DNA from: Mytilus trossulus
Lineage: Eukaryota; Mollusca; Bivalvia; Mytilida; Mytilidae
NCBI RefSeq assembly: GCF_036588685.1
Contig: NC_086381.1
Span: forward strand, 54,187,431-54,251,430
Reading direction: 5' to 3'
DNA length: 64,000 bases
Under the pieces are notes generated by a model, which did no database searches, had not been told where the DNA came from, and worked only from the letters and a program-made list of their open reading frames with translations. Positions 60,363-64,000 of the stretch are shown here, piece by piece. Position 1 is the first letter of the stretch. Every line of letters starts with the position of its first letter. A program made the position numbers and the translations under genes.

Positions 60363-60786
60363 GTCTTTTTGTAAATACCGTTATATATTGTATTATGCTC
60401 CCTGTAAACACATTCAATAGAAAATAAAACAAACTATTCTTCCTTTTCAATACTGCAATCTGCGATGGTCCATTATCGGATTGAATCCATGTAAAACAAT
60501 TATCCAGTTGTGATCACGATAAAATTAGTTATGTTAAAATGTATCTATTATTCTATTAACACAAACCTCAGTTTAAAGTCTTTCTCGATTAGAATACCAG
60601 AAACCAGTGCTAATATCGCAGGTAATGAGGAAACTGAAGAAGACGGTCAAGATGCAATACATGTATCGTTTGATGGTGCGTGGCAAAAACGTGGTAGTGG
60701 TAGATGTTATAACAGTCTCACAGGTACTTTAAATCATAAGTCCGAATAATTTCATAATTTCGAATTTAAATGCATGTACATAGATA

Positions 60787-60985
60787 CTAGTATAGGAAGA
60801 TATATTATGAGTGCCAATGGGACAACTCTCCATCCAAATAGCAATTTATAAAAGTAAACCATAAAAGGTCAAGGTACGGCCTTCAACACTGGACACCAAG
60901 CTATAAAGGGACCCACAAATGACTAGGGTAAAAACCATTCAAACGAGAAAACTAACTGTCTAATCTATGTCAAAACGAGAAACAC
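60787..60985 (-). repeat. Interspersed repeat inside the Mutator-like intron
   Basis: Reads 'atgagtgccaatgggacaactctcca', 'aggtcaaggtacggccttcaacac' and 'ctgtctaatctatgtcaaaacgagaaacacg', the common bivalve repeat related to the R1 tail in reverse orientation. Its presence shows the intron has taken a later insertion. Confidence 0.7.
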
Positions 60986-61016
60986 GTATACATTGTACAT
61001 TACATAAAAATACGAC

Positions 61017-61120
61017 AACTATTCATTCATTGCATTTATTTTTATTCTTGTCATATACAAAGCAAGCTAACTATTCATTCATTGCATTTATTCGCATTCT
61101 TGTCGTATTCAAAGCAATCA
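61017..61120. repeat. Tandem duplication, about 53-bp unit x2
   Basis: The unit 'actattcattcattgcatttatt', then 'attcttgtc.tat.caaagcaa', occurs twice in a row within the Mutator-like intron. Confidence 0.75.
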
Positions 61121-62029
61121 AACTGTTTTCTGTTCAAGACGATTCAATGAGTAATTTTATCATTTTTATTTCATAAGGACATGCAACGTTACTGGGGGAG
61201 ACGACTGGAAAATGTGTGTTAACTATGGTCTTAAGTATGGGGATTGTAGGAAATGTGACCGTGTAGATGAAAAAGATGATTGCAGAATAAATCACCAAGG
61301 AAGTGCAAAATCAAAGGAATCTGAGCTAGCTGTACAAATGGTGAAGGAAATACAGAAAACAGGCTGTGAAGTAAGCAGCATTACTATGGATGATGACAGC
61401 ACAACAATTGGAAGGCTACGCAAAGAGGTTAATGCTGAAATAATGAAATTTAGTGACAGAAACCATGTTAGGAAAAAAGTATCGAGAGATCTATTAGGAC
61501 TACAGGAAAAGCACAAAATTTCGATGAATGTTGTAAACAACTTACAAAAGACTTTTCATATGCTCTCTCTCAAAACAAAGGAAATCCGAAAAATCTAAGA
61601 AAAGTGCTGAAATCCATCATCCCTTATGCATTTGCAGACCATATAGTGTGTGATCAAACGTGGTGTCAATATCACAAAAGTCCTGACACGTACAAGCATA
61701 AAAGTCTACCACACGGTAAAAATTTGACTGGAGAAGAACTGGAACGAGCTCAACAAACTTTTCGACATATATGCATCCAACTCTGAAAAATTGTCTCATT
61801 TAGGTAGTTCTCAAGGAAATGAGTCGTTGAATAATATGATCGCTTAGACACTTTATAGTTCTTCTTCATAATGGAATTAAATTGCCTTATTTTTTCAGTT
61901 TAAAAAAGATCACCATATCGATAGTTATAAGGTGCAAATGTTATATTGTATCATTTTCATATACAACCTACAACCGTATATTGGTTCATGATTAATCTAA
62001 AGACAAAAAATCAAGTAAATATGTAGGAC

Positions 62030-62115
62030 TCTAATGTGCGATGTGGACGCTGAAGTGCGATGGTCTACGCTAAAGTGCAATGCCTTCCTACGATAAAGTG
62101 CGATGGTCCGCAAAA
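62030..62115. repeat. Short minisatellite 'gctaaagtgcgatggtct'
   Basis: About four imperfect units of roughly 20 bases ('gtgcgatgtggacgctgaa', 'gtgcgatggtctacgctaaa', 'gtgcaatgccttcctacgataaa', 'gtgcgatggtccgc'). A related word, 'ctgcgatggtccattatcgg', sits near 60462, on the other side of the Mutator-like remnant. Confidence 0.65.
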
Positions 62116-62759
62116 GTATAGACATACGATACGTAGTTGGATGAGTGATACTTGTTAATGATAATGTTAACAGTCGTTTATACCACCAAAAATAAATATG
62201 GAGAAATAAATTAGGAAAGTGTATCAAATAAAAAATGCAAGTTATACAAGTCTTTTACGAGATAACGTTAATAATATTCATACAATGATATGTTTTTCGA
62301 AAGGTTAAACTACACGCAAATAGAATAAAACGGTTCTGCAAAGGGAGTATATAACATATCCAGCGTGGATAGTTGTATTGCCAGACGGCTGCAGATATTT
62401 CGACACAACCGTCTATCATACGCGTTTAAAAAATTTTGCTAATTATTTAAATTGCAAAACATTCAGTGAATAATGACTTTTCTGATGGATAAAATCAATA
62501 ATACATGATTTTTCTTTTATTCAAATTGTGACCAGCAAAATAGTGTTCATGCACGCACGATCTCCGTGTAGAAAAAAGGTACTATAGGTTGCACTTTGTA
62601 AATACAGTTGTTTCTCAAACCAAGCCTTTTTGATATAATATATTCAAAGATAATTTGATTTGTTGACATATTGGTACAATTAAAAACCTTATAATAAATT
62701 GTTCAAATAAGGCCTTCGAAAATAGTGGAATAAATTACTTTTGGAGTGTCAAGAACTCG
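62116..62759. other. Non-coding stretch
   Basis: Spacer upstream of unit U7. No gene or repeat recognised. Confidence 0.35.
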
Positions 62760-63554
62760 TTGGAAGTACCAATCAAACCTTCCATTGTTTCCTTTTCTAT
62801 TTGTATCCATTTAATGAACATGTCCTTCTCTTTTTCAATGCATTCAGCCATCGTTTTCTTCTCTTTTCCCTATCAATTTAGTCTCTTTTCTTATCAATTC
62901 ACACACCGCTTCCTCTTCTTTATTCATCTATCTGTGCGATCATTGTTCTCCTTTTCAGTAAACAATGTTTCTTGTTTTGCTTGTAGTTGTCGTTAATACA
63001 ATATCATAATTTCTATACGTGTTACTGGATGATAGCTAGTTCATTTCAGTTATAGATTTGATGTCTTGTTTAGTTTTGGTCTTCTGCTATTTTGCTAGTA
63101 AATGTATGTGTGTCTTTCACGATTGAATCCGTCAATGTTGAATAATTGTTTTTTATCAATTTCGTTACCACTTTGTTGTCATCTCGATTATAAACAATAA
63201 TTTGTTTAACGTTTTTCCCAATCCATTTTTGTAATGCTTTTTTATCAGCGGTTGAGTTTTGTAAAATTATAATTCGGTACGTAACAGTGACGGATTCATC
63301 GACCAATAATTCCATTTGAAATTTAATGAATTCATGTTTTGAAACGGGATTTCATCCATGTGGTATCTGTTTGGTCGTCTTTTATCAAATTCATCAATTC
63401 CTTCATGTCGTTTGTTTTTAATTTGATAAAGGTTTTGATTTTTTCATTTCTGTTTCGCTTATTTCTTTCTTTGGCTTGTCTAATATTTCTATATTATTTA
63501 ACCGAAAAAATTCAGAACGTAGTAGCCATCTATATCACAAGCCATGATAATACC
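62760..63554 (-). pseudogene. Decayed multi-head hendecad exon, array unit U7
   Basis: A minus-strand acceptor (ctgtttcag) is followed by VLSWLVI, then a stop in the head. Further on come KELMNLIKDDQTDTTWMK (U4 has KLTEWIREDQETSTWSN at the same place) and, after a frame change, MELLVDESVTVTYRIIILQN, which aligns with the second head of U4. Hendecads follow (DKKALQKWIGK, NYSTLTDSIVK, DTHTFTSKIAE). It is thus a broken paralogue of U4 rather than of U5. Near 62800-62960 more Leu/Lys/Glu words continue in scattered frames. Confidence 0.65.
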
Positions 63555-64000
63555 TGAAACAGAAAGAACGTGTAGTTTTCTTGGTCAGAGATATTTTTTC
63601 AAATTAGATAAACAGAATAGGAAATAACAAATGTGATGAGTAAAACAGATAGATCTACGTTTAGTGGTTGGTAGCTATTTCATACATATATTGATCGATA
63701 AATTATTAATAACTATGACATGCATCTGCAAGGTTGAACAGAGAGGTCACAGGGTAGATATTGTAGACTGTAACTCGATAAAAAAAAACGCATAGGTTTA
63801 AGATAGCGGAAATATCCCGCTTTTCAATTAGTCATGTAAGACCCCTGATGAAGGTATTACATGGCAGGGATTCTTTCGAGTAAAGAAACGTATAATTTCT
63901 CCTACACGAAAATAGGAAAATCACAAAAATACTGATCTCAGAGGAAAACAAAGTCGGAAATTGTCAAATCACATGGCAAAATTAAATGACAAAACACATC
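63555..64000. other. Non-coding stretch at window end
   Basis: Probable intron 5' of unit U7. No LMD-type exon was seen before the window ends. Confidence 0.35.

Larger units (their letters stand above)
60590..61846 (+). pseudogene. Mutator-like transposase, spliced and frameshifted
   Basis: Exon 1 reads AIHVSFDGAWQKRGSGRCYN and ends SLT(G) at 60723. A GT-AG intron (60724-61177) restores G-HATLLGETTGK in frame. Further on come NYGLKYGDCRKCD, CRINHQGSAKSKESELAVQM, MDDDSTTIGRLRKEVNAEI, SYALSQNKGNP, TWCQYHKSPDTYKHKSLPHG and SLNNMIA, then TAG at 61844-61846. SFDGAW and DDDST are the visible acidic motifs, and the zinc-binding type Cys/His spacing is present. Three shifts break it: a 2-base TG slip at about 61213-61220, a base missing at about 61555 and another near 61760. 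The family match (Mutator-like, DGAW signature) is from memory. The copy appears truncated at its 3' end and is inactive. Confidence 0.75.

Overview
AT-rich, intron-rich eukaryotic DNA with no bacterial features: GT-AG introns, tRNA-derived and other interspersed repeats, and several decayed transposons. From memory, the repeat vocabulary matches bivalve molluscs, most likely a Mytilus-type mussel. This includes the 'gtcaggagcctgtaattcagtgg' family, the 'gagcgtcactgatgagtc' family and the 'ggtccactgaacatagaaaatgatagtgcgag' family. The species call is recollection, not a search result.

The backbone of the window is a decaying, minus-strand tandem array of one multi-exon gene family that I do not recognise. 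Seven copies of its signature exon can be seen, at about 1.5, 5.1, 14.9, 22.3, 44.4, 50.2 and 63.2 kb. The exon opens right after a splice acceptor with a short hydrophobic head (V-L/F-S-W/C-I) and continues as 11-residue (hendecad) helical repeats such as DKGTLTEFIRE. Upstream lies an exon ending in LMDEATVK or LMDNAT, and further upstream are fibronectin type III (FN3) exons at 12.6-12.9 and 20.5-20.8 kb. The 43.5-47.6 kb copy is the best preserved. Several others carry stops or frameshifts. Intergenic blocks were duplicated with the genes: 515-3475 matches 13660-17940, and a block at 8.7-10.1 kb recurs at 37.2-38.2 and 55.0-55.7 kb.

Mobile DNA lies in and between these units. At 29182-34362 is a structurally complete but multiply disabled DIRS retrotransposon. 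It has inverted terminal repeats, an internal complementary region, gag, RT, RNase H, a methyltransferase-like domain and a tyrosine recombinase. There are also a truncated Tc1-like transposase (36.2-36.85 kb), a spliced and frameshifted Mutator-like transposase (60.5-61.85 kb), a 1.2-kb insertion with an inferable empty site (16627-17828), a CpG-rich MITE (18383-18588) and a tRNA-derived SINE (10558-10814). Many copies of common bivalve repeats are present.

Two other minor genic pieces are seen. One is a galaxin-like cysteine-repeat exon (28042-28424, minus) with an in-frame stop. The others are a few unidentified candidate exons (34.55-34.93 and 51.77-52.0 kb). The long gaps are introns or intergenic sequence in which I see no other gene.
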